Shown piece by piece: positions 21,197 to 31,284 of a stretch of 64,000 nt of DNA. Under the pieces are notes generated by a model. The model saw only the letters and a list, made by a program, of their open reading frames with translations, did not search any database and was not told the origin of the DNA. The stretch comes from Nitrosospira sp. NpAV (GTDB lineage Bacteria; Pseudomonadota; Gammaproteobacteria; Burkholderiales; Nitrosomonadaceae): positions 1 through 64,000 of the forward strand of contig NZ_JXQM01000006.1 of NCBI RefSeq assembly GCF_000832065.1, read 5' to 3'. Numbering within the stretch: the first letter of the stretch is position 1; each line of letters opens with the position of its first letter. The position numbers were made by a program, and so were the translations under genes.

Positions 21197-23100
21197 AGCG
21201 CAGAGTAGAGCTTCGAAATCACCCGCGGGAGCTGCATAATTTTCGATTCCGGCTTGCAGTCGGTGCAATATTCGTGCTGCTGTTGTTCCTCTTGTTATTT
21301 ACCCGCTTCTTTTACCTGCAGGTGTCGCAACGCGACCACTACCACACGCTGGCGGAAGCCAACCGGATATCCATTTCCCCTATCGTACCCAACCGCGGCC
21401 TGATTTTCGACCGTAATGGCGAGGTATTGGCGCATAACTACTCGGCCTATACGCTCGAAATCGTACCAAGCAAGGTTACCAATCTGGAAGCTCTCATCAA
21501 CGAATTGTCCACCGTGATCGAGATAGCGGCGAGAGACCGCAAGCGTTTCAAGAAGCTGATGGATGAGAGCAAGCGGTTTGAAAGCCTGCCTATTCGTACC
21601 CGTTTATCGGATGTGGAAGTGGCGCGCTTCGCCGCCAACCGTTATCGTTTCCCGGGGGTGGAAATCAAAGCGCGTTTGTTTCGCCAATACCCCAAAGGGG
21701 AGGTTGCATCACATGTGGTAGGTTATATTGGTCGTATCAACGACAAGGATCTGGAATATTTGGAGGCTAATGACAACCTGGCCAACTATCGTGGTTCGCT
21801 GTACATGGGTAAAATCGGCCTCGAACAAAGCTATGAGAAGGAACTGCACGGTATCACGGGCTTCGAGGAAATGGAAACCGATGCGGCCGGCCGGGTAATC
21901 AGGGTAATATCCCGTACTCCGCCGATCTCCGGTAACAATCTGACATTATCGCTCGACATCAAGTTGCAGGAGGTTGCGGAAAAAGCATTTGGAGACCGGC
22001 GCGGCGCGCTGGTGGCGATTGATCCCGGCACCGGCGATGTGCTGGCGTTCGTCAGTAAGCCCGGCTTCGATCCCAATCTGTTTGTCGATGGAATCGACTC
22101 CGAAAATTGGGACCTGCTGAACAACTCCATCGACCGGCCGCTGAACAACCGGGCTTTGCGCGGGTTGTATCCGCCAGGTTCCACATTCAAGCCATTCATG
22201 GCGCTGGCCGGCCTGGAGCTTAAGAAACGCACGCCTCAGCAGGGAATCAGCGATCCGGGTTATTTCAGCCTGCCCGGCAGCACTCACCGCTTCCGCGACT
22301 GGAAGGCGGGTGGCCATGGCTATGTGGATCTGCACAAATCTCTGGTTGTATCTTGTGACACTTATTATTACGGACTTGCCAATGATCTCGGGATAGACAA
22401 TATATTCAATTTCACCGGTCAGTTCGGGCTGGGGAAGAAAACTGGAATCGATATTGAAGGCGAGGCCAATGGCCTATTGCCCTCGCAAGAATGGAAAATG
22501 AAGCGGTACAAGCAGAAATGGTATGCGGGTGATACGATTTCCGTCGGTATCGGCCAAGGCTACAATTTGACCACGCCCCTGCAACTGGCTTTCGCCACCG
22601 CTATCCTCGCCGGCAAGGGTACCGCCTTTCGCCCGCATCTGGTAAAGCAGGTGCACAACAACAGAAATGGGGAAGTGCGCGAAATCGTCACGCAACCGCT
22701 ATATACCCTCAATCTCAATGCCGATAATCTGACGCACGTTCAGAATGCACTGATAGCCGTAACCCGGCCTGGCGGCACCGCGGCACTCGCCGGTGCGGGC
22801 GCTGCCTATAACTTCGCGGGGAAGACCGGCACGTCGCAAGTGGTTGGTATGAAGCAAGGGGAAAAATATGTGGAAAGCAAAGTGCAGGAACGTCATCGTG
22901 ACCACGCGCTGTTCGTTGCCTACGCGCCTGCGGAAAACCCCAAAATAGCGCTGGCGGTGCTGGTGGAAAATGGCGGCCACGGCGGCGCCGCTGCCGCACC
23001 GGTTGCGAGGCTGGTAATGGACTACCATCTGCTCGGCAAGCTGCCTGAAGAGGCCGCGGCAAAGACTGTTCCCGAAGACGAGGAGGGTGCGCATGATTAG
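21193..23100 (+). CDS. mrdA: penicillin-binding protein 2 (elongasome transpeptidase)
   Basis: Class B PBP that cross-links peptidoglycan during elongation with RodA. One N-terminal membrane helix (residues 21-40) is followed by the dimerisation/pedestal region and the transpeptidase domain. Active-site motifs are S330-T-F-K333, SCD in VVSCDTYYYG, and KTGTS near residue 545. The ATG at 21193 overlaps the preceding small ORF; a GTG at 21178 would add five residues. 635 residues, normal for PBP2. Overlaps rodA. Confidence 0.95.
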   Translation: MKRRVELRNHPRELHNFRFRLAVGAIFVLLLFLLLFTRFFYLQVSQRDHYHTLAEANRISISPIVPNRGLIFDRNGEVLAHNYSAYTLEIVPSKVTNLEALINELSTVIEIAARDRKRFKKLMDESKRFESLPIRTRLSDVEVARFAANRYRFPGVEIKARLFRQYPKGEVASHVVGYIGRINDKDLEYLEANDNLANYRGSLYMGKIGLEQSYEKELHGITGFEEMETDAAGRVIRVISRTPPISGNNLTLSLDIKLQEVAEKAFGDRRGALVAIDPGTGDVLAFVSKPGFDPNLFVDGIDSENWDLLNNSIDRPLNNRALRGLYPPGSTFKPFMALAGLELKKRTPQQGISDPGYFSLPGSTHRFRDWKAGGHGYVDLHKSLVVSCDTYYYGLANDLGIDNIFNFTGQFGLGKKTGIDIEGEANGLLPSQEWKMKRYKQKWYAGDTISVGIGQGYNLTTPLQLAFATAILAGKGTAFRPHLVKQVHNNRNGEVREIVTQPLYTLNLNADNLTHVQNALIAVTRPGGTAALAGAGAAYNFAGKTGTSQVVGMKQGEKYVESKVQERHRDHALFVAYAPAENPKIALAVLVENGGHGGAAAAPVARLVMDYHLLGKLPEEAAAKTVPEDEEGAHD

Positions 23101-24193
23101 GCCATTGCGCTTATGGCACTATCTCACGCGTTATGTGGATGGTTTTCTGCTATGCGGAATTCTGCTCCTGATGTTGACTGGCCTGGCCACACTATATAGC
23201 GCCACCGACGCAAACCTGAGCCGCGTCACTAATCAGGCGATCAACATGCTGGTGGCGCTTGGCATCATGTGGTTGATCGCGAATATTCCATTGCAGCATA
23301 TCATGCGTATCGCCCTGCCGATATACGTAGCCGGCCTCTTCCTGCTGCTTGGCGTGGCACTATTCGGTGAAATCAACAATGGTGCGCGGCGCTGGCTGAA
23401 CATCGGGGTAACGCGTATCCAACCTTCCGAATTGATGAAAATAGCCGTGCCGCTGATGATGGCGTGGTATTTCGATAAACATGAAGCCACCCTGCGGCTG
23501 AGGGATTACGCAGTCGCTACGTTCCTGCTACTGATTCCGGTAGTGATGATCATGCGTCAGCCGGATTTGGGTACCGCCTTGTTGATTGCCTCCAGCGGTT
23601 TCTACGTGCTGTTTCTTACCGGGCTATCGTGGCGGATTATGGCCACACTATTGATTGCCGGAGCCGGCAGTCTGCCGATTCTTTGGTCAATGATGCACGA
23701 TTACCAGCGGCGGCGCGTTATGACGCTGCTCGATCCGACGCAGGATGCCCTGGGAGCCGGCTACCATACCATCCAGTCCACCATTGCCATAGGATCCGGG
23801 GGTGTCCTCGGTAAAGGCTGGCAGAACGGGACCCAGACCCATCTCGATTTCCTCCCGGAAAAAAGTACCGATTTTATTTTCGCGGTATTTTCCGAGGAAT
23901 TCGGTCTGGTGGGTAATTCATTGCTGTTGCTGCTTTATCTGGTGGTAATTGGCCGTGGCATGATTATCGCCGCCAATGCCTCGACCCAATTTACCCGCCT
24001 AATCGCCGGCTCGATCACGCTGACTTTCTTCACTTATATTTTCGTCAATATTGGCATGGTTATCGGCATCTTGCCGGTAGTGGGCGTACCGCTGCCGCTA
24101 ATCAGCTACGGCGGCACATCAATGGTGACAATGCTGCTGGGATTTGGTATTTTGATGAGCATACAGACGCATCCTAAACTGGTGAAGACGTGA
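23093..24193 (+). CDS. rodA: peptidoglycan glycosyltransferase RodA (SEDS family)
   Basis: SEDS-family glycosyltransferase partner of PBP2. About ten membrane helices, with diagnostic segments NNGARRWLNIG, PSELMKIAVPL, RQPDLGTALL and the C-terminal GVPLPLISYGGTSM. The ATG at 23093 lies six bases after a strong AGGAGG (inside the mrdA 3' end) and is preferred over GTG 23087. It overlaps mrdA by eight bases and rlpA by four. 366 residues. Confidence 0.97.
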   Translation: MIRPLRLWHYLTRYVDGFLLCGILLLMLTGLATLYSATDANLSRVTNQAINMLVALGIMWLIANIPLQHIMRIALPIYVAGLFLLLGVALFGEINNGARRWLNIGVTRIQPSELMKIAVPLMMAWYFDKHEATLRLRDYAVATFLLLIPVVMIMRQPDLGTALLIASSGFYVLFLTGLSWRIMATLLIAGAGSLPILWSMMHDYQRRRVMTLLDPTQDALGAGYHTIQSTIAIGSGGVLGKGWQNGTQTHLDFLPEKSTDFIFAVFSEEFGLVGNSLLLLLYLVVIGRGMIIAANASTQFTRLIAGSITLTFFTYIFVNIGMVIGILPVVGVPLPLISYGGTSMVTMLLGFGILMSIQTHPKLVKT

Positions 24194-25257
24194 GCAACAT
24201 CGACTCGGGATCAAGAAACGTATCATCATTCAATGTTCTAATACCGGTCACCCGGATCATCGCGGTAGCCATGATAGTCTTTATTGCCGGCTGCGGCAGT
24301 GTCCTGAAACGCGATACGCCGGGAAAGACATCTTCCTCCACACCGGGAAAATCGGGTATTTCAGCAAAAAAGGGCGGCTATTATCTGGATGACGGCCCCG
24401 GGGACAACCCGCCAGCCGACCTCGCTTCCATTCCCGATGCCGTGCCGCGGTATGAACCTCTGCGCCAGGCCAACATGCGGCCTTATATTGCGCTGGGAAA
24501 ATCCTATACGCCATTGACCACTCTGGGGTCTTACCGGGAACGCGGGATAGCTTCCTGGTATGGCCGCCGTTACCATGGGCAGAAAACAGCTTCCGGCGAA
24601 GTCTACGATATGTACACCATGACCGCCGCCCACACCACGCTGCCATTACCCAGCTATGCCCGCGTCACCAATATCCGGAACGGAAAATCCGTGGTCGTGC
24701 GCGTCAACGACCGCGGACCGTTTCATTCTGACCGGCTAATCGATCTTTCCTATACTGCGGCCCACAAACTTGGCGTCCTGGATGGCGGTAGCGCCTGGGT
24801 GGAAGTGGAAAGCATCCTTCCCGGTACGGACGCCGTTGCGCGGGTTACGCCAGCGTCCTCCGGTGCGCCGATCACTGTTCGTGAGAAAGCAGGTCCCCAA
24901 CTTTTTCCTGTTGAAGAGAAGCAAAACAGCGAAGCCCAGTCAGATCTATTGGTAGCAGACCCCGTGCCCGCCTCTGCGGCTGCATCTCTTGCTGATACCT
25001 CCACCGCCGCGGCTGCTGGCGATACTGGTGGAATCTACCTGCAATTGGGCGCATTCAGCGCCTACGATAATGCGGATAATTTCCTCACGCACATGCGTGC
25101 AGAGCTTCCTTCTTTGACCGATATCCTGGGTATCATCGCGAAAGACGGCTTGTTCAAGGTCCATGCCGGCCCTTATGCCGATCGACTGCTAGCCAGGCAG
25201 GCAGCCGATAAAATCGCGCAGACGCTGTCCATCAAACCGATGCTGCTCGTACGATAA
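24190..25257 (+). CDS. rlpA: RlpA-type lytic transglycosylase lipoprotein with SPOR domain
   Basis: Outer-membrane lipoprotein acting on denuded septal glycan. The lipobox IAGC (Cys35) follows a hydrophobic segment preceded by an unusually long N-terminus. The double-psi beta-barrel spans roughly residues 115-205 with GIASWYGRRYHGQKTASGE and VVVRVNDRGPF. An Ala-rich linker leads to a C-terminal SPOR domain (LQLGAFSAYDNADNF ... GLFKVHAGPYADR). The start is GTG in a GTGA overlap with rodA. Last gene of the cell-shape cluster. Confidence 0.93.
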   Translation: MSNIDSGSRNVSSFNVLIPVTRIIAVAMIVFIAGCGSVLKRDTPGKTSSSTPGKSGISAKKGGYYLDDGPGDNPPADLASIPDAVPRYEPLRQANMRPYIALGKSYTPLTTLGSYRERGIASWYGRRYHGQKTASGEVYDMYTMTAAHTTLPLPSYARVTNIRNGKSVVVRVNDRGPFHSDRLIDLSYTAAHKLGVLDGGSAWVEVESILPGTDAVARVTPASSGAPITVREKAGPQLFPVEEKQNSEAQSDLLVADPVPASAAASLADTSTAAAAGDTGGIYLQLGAFSAYDNADNFLTHMRAELPSLTDILGIIAKDGLFKVHAGPYADRLLARQAADKIAQTLSIKPMLLVR

Positions 25258-25529
25258 ATTTTCCATGTGTGGCTCATCTGTTTCATGAAATACCGTGAAG
25301 CATATATTTATCCACCATCCCACATTCTTCGTATCGTTTAATCTGCACGTAATCCCGAGCCGTATCGTTTTGCACCGTATTCGGTTCACTCATCAATCTC
25401 TATATGGTATTTGGCGGTGGATGGGTAGCCGAGGCCGACAGGCATCCAAGCACGCGACACCAGTCAAAAATTAAGGACGGTTTTAAGAAGCTGAAGATCC
25501 AGGATAATTCAGCCGAAAGGAGGGAGATC

Positions 25530-25814
25530 ATGCATGAATCTGCGGAAGAGAAAGGGGTCGTACTGGCTCTCCTGGAGAGATTCCAAACGCAAAGGCTTCC
25601 ACGAGCGCTTGCAATCAAAGAGAGAATTGATCAAGGTGGAGTGCTTGGTGAGTTCGATATTACCTTCCTTGAAACAATTTTTAGAGATTTCGCCCATATC
25701 AGGACGCTTGTCGACAAACACCCGGAATATGAACCCTTCGTTTCTCAAGTGATACACATGTACCATGAAATTACGGCCCAGGCACTGGAGAATGAAAAGA
25801 CAAAGGAGGATTAA
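25530..25814 (+). CDS. small soluble protein, unknown function
   Basis: A 94-residue protein preceded by an excellent Shine-Dalgarno sequence (AAAGGAGGGAG, about seven bases before ATG 25530); the frame is open upstream to 25404 but without such a signal. The sequence is largely helical and acidic at its end (ALENEKTKED), with no signal peptide, membrane helix or Cys cluster. The central EFDITFLETIFRDF segment looks like an amphipathic helix. I do not recognise the family. It stands alone between rlpA and the AI-2E permease. Confidence 0.65.
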   Translation: MHESAEEKGVVLALLERFQTQRLPRALAIKERIDQGGVLGEFDITFLETIFRDFAHIRTLVDKHPEYEPFVSQVIHMYHEITAQALENEKTKED

Positions 25815-25943
25815 CTGTGGTTCTCGTCGGTTGATCGGTGATATGCCATTCCGTGCTCAGGAGTTCCTTGAAAGAAATGTAATGCCTATTGACCTTGTCA
25901 TGATTCACTCTCTCTGATTCGCCTCGGCATTGTTGATCAGTGA

Positions 25944-27023
25944 TCATAGGCTACCCGGCGGAAGCGCTGCCTCTTTTGCTTCTCCATCCGCAATCCAGGC
26001 ATTCGTCAGCGTATAAGTCACCGCAAGAATGACCGGACCAATAAACAGACCAATAATGCCGAAGGTCAGTATGCCACCCAGCACGCCCACCAGAATCAGA
26101 AGTATCGGCAAATTGGCTCCGCGCCTGATCAACACGGGGCGCAAGACATTATCCATCAAGCCGACAAGAATGGCCCATACCAGCAGTACGAAACCCCACG
26201 TTTGATCGCCTTGATAAAACAACCAGATAACCCCACCCAATAATGGTATGCCCGGGCCAACCTGGATAATGCAAAAGAACAGCATAATCGCGGTCAGTAC
26301 CCCGGCAAACGGCACTCCTGCAACCCATAGACCGAAACCACCCAGCGCCGACTGGGCGATGGCGGTGAAAACAATACCCAGTGCGACCGCGCGAATTGAT
26401 TGACCGGCGAGTTGAACCGCATCCTCGCCGCGGGGGCCGGCCAAACGTCTGGCAAAGCGGCTGACGCCGGCAACCGCTATTTCACCCCGGGCATAAAAAA
26501 TAGCGGAGATTATTAAAGTGAGCAGCAGGTGAATAAACAGCACGGCTAAATTGTTCATCTGGCTTAGCGCCCAATTGGCAATTCTGCTGGCATAAGGCTG
26601 GATTTTGTCGGTAAGGCTGGCAGCACCCGCTTTCGAGATGGCTTGCCATTCATTCCAGAGCCGGTCGCCTACTAGCGGAATACCGCGCAACCATTCCGGG
26701 GGAACCGGCAATTGATAGTTCGGCAAGTTTCTTGCCAGACTTGACATGTTGACTGCGTTATCAATGATGGTGCTGATCACCATGGCTAGAGGCAGCCCAA
26801 TGATCACCGTCATAGCCAATACCATTATCGCTACCGCCGGACCCCGCCGTCCGCCCAGATGCCGCTGTACCAGGAGCATGATCGGCCACGTCGCCACGAC
26901 TATCATGGTCGCCCAGATCGCCGCGGGCAAAAAGGGCTCGATCACCCACAAGCTACCTGCGATTAGCAGGCTGATAACAAGCACACTGAGCAAATTGCTG
27001 GTAAGGTCGGATCTCTTAATCAA
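25944..27023 (-). CDS. AI-2E family (PerM/UPF0118) membrane permease
   Basis: Polytopic inner-membrane protein with about eight helices, including the typical pair early in the protein (SLLIAGSLWVIEPFLPAAIW) and the C-terminal segments GPVILAVTYTLTNAW and GVLGGILTFGIIGLFIGP. Family members include TqsA (autoinducer-2 export) and Na+/H+-type antiporters, so the substrate is undefined. The only candidate start is TTG 27023 (MIKRSDLTSN). 359 residues. Confidence 0.9.
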   Translation of the reverse strand: MIKRSDLTSNLLSVLVISLLIAGSLWVIEPFLPAAIWATMIVVATWPIMLLVQRHLGGRRGPAVAIMVLAMTVIIGLPLAMVISTIIDNAVNMSSLARNLPNYQLPVPPEWLRGIPLVGDRLWNEWQAISKAGAASLTDKIQPYASRIANWALSQMNNLAVLFIHLLLTLIISAIFYARGEIAVAGVSRFARRLAGPRGEDAVQLAGQSIRAVALGIVFTAIAQSALGGFGLWVAGVPFAGVLTAIMLFFCIIQVGPGIPLLGGVIWLFYQGDQTWGFVLLVWAILVGLMDNVLRPVLIRRGANLPILLILVGVLGGILTFGIIGLFIGPVILAVTYTLTNAWIADGEAKEAALPPGSL

Positions 27024-27375
27024 ACAGCACTCTCTTCTTTACAATGGCTACAGCAATGCCGCGTGTTGATTTGACCGATCATCAAGAATACGCCACCTTT
27101 CCATTTTATGTCATACACTTTTTGAGTGTAGCGCTTATCTCGAGACCTCTATATAAACAAGACAGCTTGGTATGGTTGCGATACCGGTCTGGCGGACAAT
27201 AACGAGTGACTCTACAGCGATCCTTATCCATACCCGACGGGACCGAGGCATGAAATCAGGGGCCGGTATGGTTTCATGCCGATGCTTCATTTGCCAATAG
27301 CAAAATCTCCCATCACTTGATAAAATCAGAGTTCTCTTTCAATCAATTCAGTGCATCACTACATTCAGGATCCTC
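27024..27375. other. intergenic region ahead of the aminotransferase
   Basis: Divergent promoter region of about 350 bases without a gene. It contains a small hairpin at 27116-27130 (ACACT around a TTTTG loop) and a 9-bp inverted repeat GGCATGAAA/TTTCATGCC at 27247-27280 with a 16-base spacer. The latter could be an operator or an RNA hairpin of the aminotransferase leader; neither is proven. Confidence 0.4.
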
Positions 27376-28620
27376 ATGACCACTAAACATTTTTATCCCA
27401 CCAAAAAAATTAGCACGTTTTATCCTCCGCAACGTGTTTTGATGGGACCGGGTCCCTCGGATACCCATCCGCGCGTATTATCCGCCATGGCCCGCCCGAC
27501 GCTGGGTCACCTCGATCCGGTGTTCACGGATATGATGGAAGAATTGAAGAGCCTGTTGCGTTATACCTTTCAGACTTCCAATTTATTGACCTTTCCGGTT
27601 TCCGGTCCGGGCTCGGTCGGGATGGAAATGTGTTTCGTCAACATGGTCAACCCGGGCGACAAGGTGATCGTATGCCGCAACGGCGTATTTGGTGGACGCA
27701 TGATCGAAAACGTGCAGCGCTGCGGCGGTATCGCAGTGGTGGTGGAAGACAAGTGGGGAGCACCCGTTGATCCGCAAAAAGTGGAAGACGCGTTGAAACA
27801 GAATCCGGATGCGAAGGTCGTTGCCTTTGTCCATGCTGAAACATCCACCGGTGCGCTGTCGGATGCAAAACTATTATGTGAAATCGCGCATCGCCATAAT
27901 TGCCTTTCCATTGTGGATACCGTGACCTCGCTGGGCGGCTCTCCCCTCAAAGTTGACGAGTGGAAGATTGACGCGATTTATTCCGGCAGCCAGAAGTGTT
28001 TGTCGTGTCCGCCGGGTTTATCACCCGTAAGCTTTTCGGAGCGCGTGGTGGAATTGGTCAAGAATCGCAAGGGAAAAGTACAAAGCTGGTTTATGGATTT
28101 GAATCTGCTGCTCGGCTACTGGGGCACCACCCGCACTTATCATCACACCGCTCCCACCAACGCGCTCTATGCGTTGCATGAGGCTTTGGTCATGCTGTAC
28201 GAGGAAGGATTGGAGCATTCCTGGGCGCGTCATCAGCGTAACCATACCGCGCTCAAAGCGGGGCTGGAGACGCTTGGCATCGAGTATCTGGTGGAAGAGA
28301 AATCCCGTTTGCCCCAGCTTAACTCGGTCTATGTGCCGGAAGGCATAGATGAGAAGGAAGTGCGCCGCAGGTTGCTCGCAGACTATAGCCTGGAGATCGG
28401 TGCGGGACTGGGCGACCTCGCGGGCAAGATCTGGCGTTTCGGCCTGATGGGTTATTCGAGCAAAATGGAAAACGTAATGCTATGCCTGAACGCGCTGGAG
28501 ACGGTATTCTCAGATATGGGCAGGAAAATCGAATATGGTACGGCTGAATCGGCGGCTCATTATGCTTATGCGGCTAATCCCCTGCCTCAGCAGGCCGCTC
28601 CGGTGAAAGCTGTGGCTTAA
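27376..28620 (+). CDS. class V aminotransferase, serine-glyoxylate / alanine-glyoxylate type
   Basis: PLP enzyme of the AGXT/SgaA family, which moves an amino group to glyoxylate to give glycine. The N-terminal GPGPSDTHPRVL motif, Asp181 in SIVDTVTSLGG (pyridine-nitrogen contact) and the Schiff-base Lys207 in SGSQKCLS are all visible. At 414 residues it is full length, with a short Ala-rich C-terminal extension. It is convergent with metF. In an autotroph this would fit salvage of phosphoglycolate carbon, or serine/one-carbon supply next to the folate and methyl-cycle genes; that role is inference. Confidence 0.88.
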   Translation: MTTKHFYPTKKISTFYPPQRVLMGPGPSDTHPRVLSAMARPTLGHLDPVFTDMMEELKSLLRYTFQTSNLLTFPVSGPGSVGMEMCFVNMVNPGDKVIVCRNGVFGGRMIENVQRCGGIAVVVEDKWGAPVDPQKVEDALKQNPDAKVVAFVHAETSTGALSDAKLLCEIAHRHNCLSIVDTVTSLGGSPLKVDEWKIDAIYSGSQKCLSCPPGLSPVSFSERVVELVKNRKGKVQSWFMDLNLLLGYWGTTRTYHHTAPTNALYALHEALVMLYEEGLEHSWARHQRNHTALKAGLETLGIEYLVEEKSRLPQLNSVYVPEGIDEKEVRRRLLADYSLEIGAGLGDLAGKIWRFGLMGYSSKMENVMLCLNALETVFSDMGRKIEYGTAESAAHYAYAANPLPQQAAPVKAVA

Positions 28621-28645
28621 ATACTGAACCATGCTAGGCAAGCTC

Positions 28646-28675
28646 CCTTTCTCCCTGTGCAACAAGGGAGAAAGG
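28646..28675. terminator. hairpin between convergent genes, probable bidirectional terminator
   Basis: CCTTTCTCCC and GGGAGAAAGG form a perfect 10-bp stem around a 10-base loop, between the ends of the aminotransferase and metF genes. The flanking T-tracts are poor, so strength is uncertain. Confidence 0.6.
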
Positions 28676-28695
28676 TTGTACACCCCAATCTGGCA

Positions 28696-29541
28696 TTACA
28701 ATCCCAACCTTTGCCAGATGGTCGTCGTCAATCCCGCTGAGTTCAGTGTATAGAAATGTAATCCCGGTGCGCCAGCACTGAGCAGCCGGTCGCATAAATC
28801 GGTCACGACGTCCAGGCCAAACGCACGTATTGATGCGCTGTCATCTCCATAGCCTTCCAGTTTTTTCTTGATCCAGCGCGGAATTTCCGCACCGCAAGAA
28901 TCCGAAAATCTTGCCAGCTGCGAGAATTTATTGATGGGCATAATGCCAGGCACAATAGGAACATTGACGCCCATCGCCTCGCACGCTTCAATGAAATTAA
29001 AGTAGGCATCCGCATTGTAGAAATACTGGGTGATAACGGAATCCGCTCCTGCTTCCACCTTGCGCTTGAAGTTCACCAGGTCATCCTGCGCCGAGTCCGC
29101 CTGCGGGTGATATTCCGGGTATGAAGCCACTTCGATATGGAACGCATTACCAAATTCCTTGCGGATGAACCTTACCAGTTCATCTGCGTAGCGAAATTCT
29201 CCCCACTGCGCCATGCCTGAAGGCAGATCGCCGCGCAAGGCGACAATATGGCGGATACCCCCATCTTGGTATTTCTGCAACATGGCACGAATATTCTCGC
29301 TGGTCGAGCCGATACAGGAAAGATGGGGTGCGGCCGCATACCCTTCCGCCTGAATTTCCAGCACCGTCTCAAGGGTGCGGTCGCGGGTTGACCCGCCTGC
29401 GCCAAATGTTACCGAAAAGAATTTTGGGTTAAGTTGTGCCAATTGCGCGCGAGTAGCACGCAACTTCTCTATCCCCTCCCGTGTTTGCGGTGGGAAAAAC
29501 TCGAAACTGAAAGTGCGAGCGAACTTTTTTTGTGATTCCAT
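28696..29541 (-). CDS. metF: 5,10-methylenetetrahydrofolate reductase
   Basis: FAD enzyme that reduces methylene-THF to methyl-THF for methionine synthesis. Signature segments are SFEFFPPQT near the start, VTFGAGGSTRD, ALRGDLP and SVITQYFYNADAY. At 281 residues it matches the bacterial catalytic-domain-only form. Third minus-strand gene of the methyl cycle here (metK, ahcY, metF). Confidence 0.97.
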   Translation of the reverse strand: MESQKKFARTFSFEFFPPQTREGIEKLRATRAQLAQLNPKFFSVTFGAGGSTRDRTLETVLEIQAEGYAAAPHLSCIGSTSENIRAMLQKYQDGGIRHIVALRGDLPSGMAQWGEFRYADELVRFIRKEFGNAFHIEVASYPEYHPQADSAQDDLVNFKRKVEAGADSVITQYFYNADAYFNFIEACEAMGVNVPIVPGIMPINKFSQLARFSDSCGAEIPRWIKKKLEGYGDDSASIRAFGLDVVTDLCDRLLSAGAPGLHFYTLNSAGLTTTIWQRLGL

Positions 29542-29647
29542 TGTTTGCCAATTGCGGCGATGTGCAGATACGGAGATGATAAAAGGTGAATGAAGATGTC
29601 GGACTTTTACCAGCTTCGGATTGCTCCGTAGCCTTGGAATAGGATAA

Positions 29648-29670
29648 GCCCCTGCTTTGTCGGCAGGGGC
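29648..29670 (-). terminator. hairpin downstream of ahcY
   Basis: GCCCCTGC and GCAGGGGC form an 8-bp GC-rich stem with a 7-base loop, 23 bases past the ahcY stop. On the minus strand the stem is followed by TTATCC, a weak U-tract, so it may attenuate rather than end transcription into metF. Confidence 0.5.
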
Positions 29671-29692
29671 ACGAGTGCGGTTTGCCCTCGAA

Positions 29693-31156
29693 TCAGTACC
29701 GGTACATTGCTGGCTTGTAGGGTCCGTTTTTATCCATATTCAAGTATTTTGCCTGTTCGTCAGTCAGTTCGGTAAGTTTGACGCCCAGTTTCTTGATGTG
29801 CAACCGCGCCACTTTCTCATCCAAATGCTTGGGCAGTACATAGACATTCTTTTGGTAGTTGGCGCCATTTTGCCAAAGCTCCATTTGTGCGAGCACTTGA
29901 TTGGTGAATGAACTGGACATGACAAATGAAGGATGGCCGGTGGCGCAACCCAGATTCACCAGGCGTCCCTGTGCCAGCACGATAATGCGCCGGCCTGTTG
30001 GAAAAATGACGTGATCCACCTGCGGCTTGATGTTTTCCCATTGATATTTCTGGACGGAAGCAATGTCTATTTCAGAGTCGAAATGGCCGATGTTGCAGAC
30101 GATGGCCTGGTCTTTCATTCTCAGCATGTGATCATGGGTAATGACGCGCAGATTGCCGGTAGCGGTGACAAAAATGTCGGCCTGGTCGCAGACCTCATCC
30201 ATGGCGACGACACGGTAACCTTCCATTGCGGCTTGCAGTGCGCAAATCGGATCGATCTCGGTAATCCACACGGTCGCTCCCAGACCACGCAAGGATTGGG
30301 CACAGCCTTTGCCCACGTCGCCATAGCCGCACACCAGCGCAATCTTGCCGGCAATCATCACATCGGTAGCACGCTTGATACCGTCCACCAGTGACTCACG
30401 GCAACCGTAGAGGTTATCGAACTTGGACTTGGTGACTGAGTCGTTGACATTGAATGCCGGGAATGGCAGCTCGCCCTTCTTCTGCATTTCATACAAACGG
30501 TGAACGCCGGTAGTGGTTTCCTCCGTCACGCCACGAATATTCGCAAGTTTGCTGGAATACCAGCCAGGCTCGGCATTCAATCTTTTCTTGATCGCCGCGA
30601 ATAATGCATGCTCTTCTTCGTTGGCGGGACTGGCGATGACCGACGGGTCTTTTTCCGCCCTGCTGCCAAGAATGATCAGCAGCGTTGCGTCGCCACCATC
30701 ATCCAGAATCATATTGGGCGTACCGTTCACATTCGATTTGTCGCCGGACCATTCAAAAATACGGTGGGTATATTCCCAATAATCATCCAGCGACTCTCCC
30801 TTGTAGGCGAATACCGGGATGCCTTCCGCTGCGATAGCCGCTGCCGCATGATCCTGGGTGGAAAAAATATTGCACGACGCCCAGCGTACTTCCGCACCCA
30901 GCTTGATCAGGGTTTCGATCAAAACCGCCGTCTGAATGGTCATATGAAGGGAACCGGCTATACGCGCGCCTGCCAAAGGTTTCCCCTCAGCATATTCTTC
31001 CCGCAGCGCCATCAGCCCGGGCATCTCGGTTTCGGCGATGGCTATTTCCTTGCGCCCCCATGCCGCCAAGGACATATCGGCGACTTTATAATCGGTAAAT
31101 TGGCTATTCGTAAGTGTGGAGGCAGGTGTAGAAGTGGAACTGAGCACAGCGTTCAT
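29693..31156 (-). CDS. ahcY: S-adenosylhomocysteinase
   Basis: NAD-dependent hydrolysis of S-adenosylhomocysteine to homocysteine and adenosine. The NAD-binding motif [17 protein letters not shown] and the substrate region [15 protein letters not shown] are clear, and the protein ends with the conserved KPAMYRY motif. At 487 residues it is the longer bacterial form with the internal insertion. An SAH riboswitch sits directly upstream, and the ATG at 31156 has AGGAG eight bases before it. Confidence 0.98.
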   Translation of the reverse strand: MNAVLSSTSTPASTLTNSQFTDYKVADMSLAAWGRKEIAIAETEMPGLMALREEYAEGKPLAGARIAGSLHMTIQTAVLIETLIKLGAEVRWASCNIFSTQDHAAAAIAAEGIPVFAYKGESLDDYWEYTHRIFEWSGDKSNVNGTPNMILDDGGDATLLIILGSRAEKDPSVIASPANEEEHALFAAIKKRLNAEPGWYSSKLANIRGVTEETTTGVHRLYEMQKKGELPFPAFNVNDSVTKSKFDNLYGCRESLVDGIKRATDVMIAGKIALVCGYGDVGKGCAQSLRGLGATVWITEIDPICALQAAMEGYRVVAMDEVCDQADIFVTATGNLRVITHDHMLRMKDQAIVCNIGHFDSEIDIASVQKYQWENIKPQVDHVIFPTGRRIIVLAQGRLVNLGCATGHPSFVMSSSFTNQVLAQMELWQNGANYQKNVYVLPKHLDEKVARLHIKKLGVKLTELTDEQAKYLNMDKNGPYKPAMYRY

Positions 31157-31177
31157 GGAACAGATCTCCTAAGAAAT

Positions 31178-31256
31178 GAACGAGCGCCGTTATTGCGATT
31201 TCCCCCTGCCGAGCCTCGCGGGACTTTGCCCGTTGCAGCGCTCCTCAGGCGGGGGA
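31178..31256 (-). promoter_or_regulatory. SAH riboswitch in the ahcY leader
   Basis: Read on the minus strand, the leader contains the conserved blocks GAGGAGCGCTGCAACGG, then CGAGGCTCGG, then AACGGCGCTC in order. This is the consensus architecture of the S-adenosylhomocysteine riboswitch: GAGCGC pairs with the final GCGCTC, and the CCGAGCCTCG region forms the internal hairpin. It ends about eight bases before the ahcY Shine-Dalgarno sequence. In this class SAH binding raises expression of ahcY. It lies between metK and ahcY, so metK is outside its direct control. Confidence 0.9.
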
Positions 31257-31284
31257 GAAGTTGAAACTAAGGTGAATTTATTGC

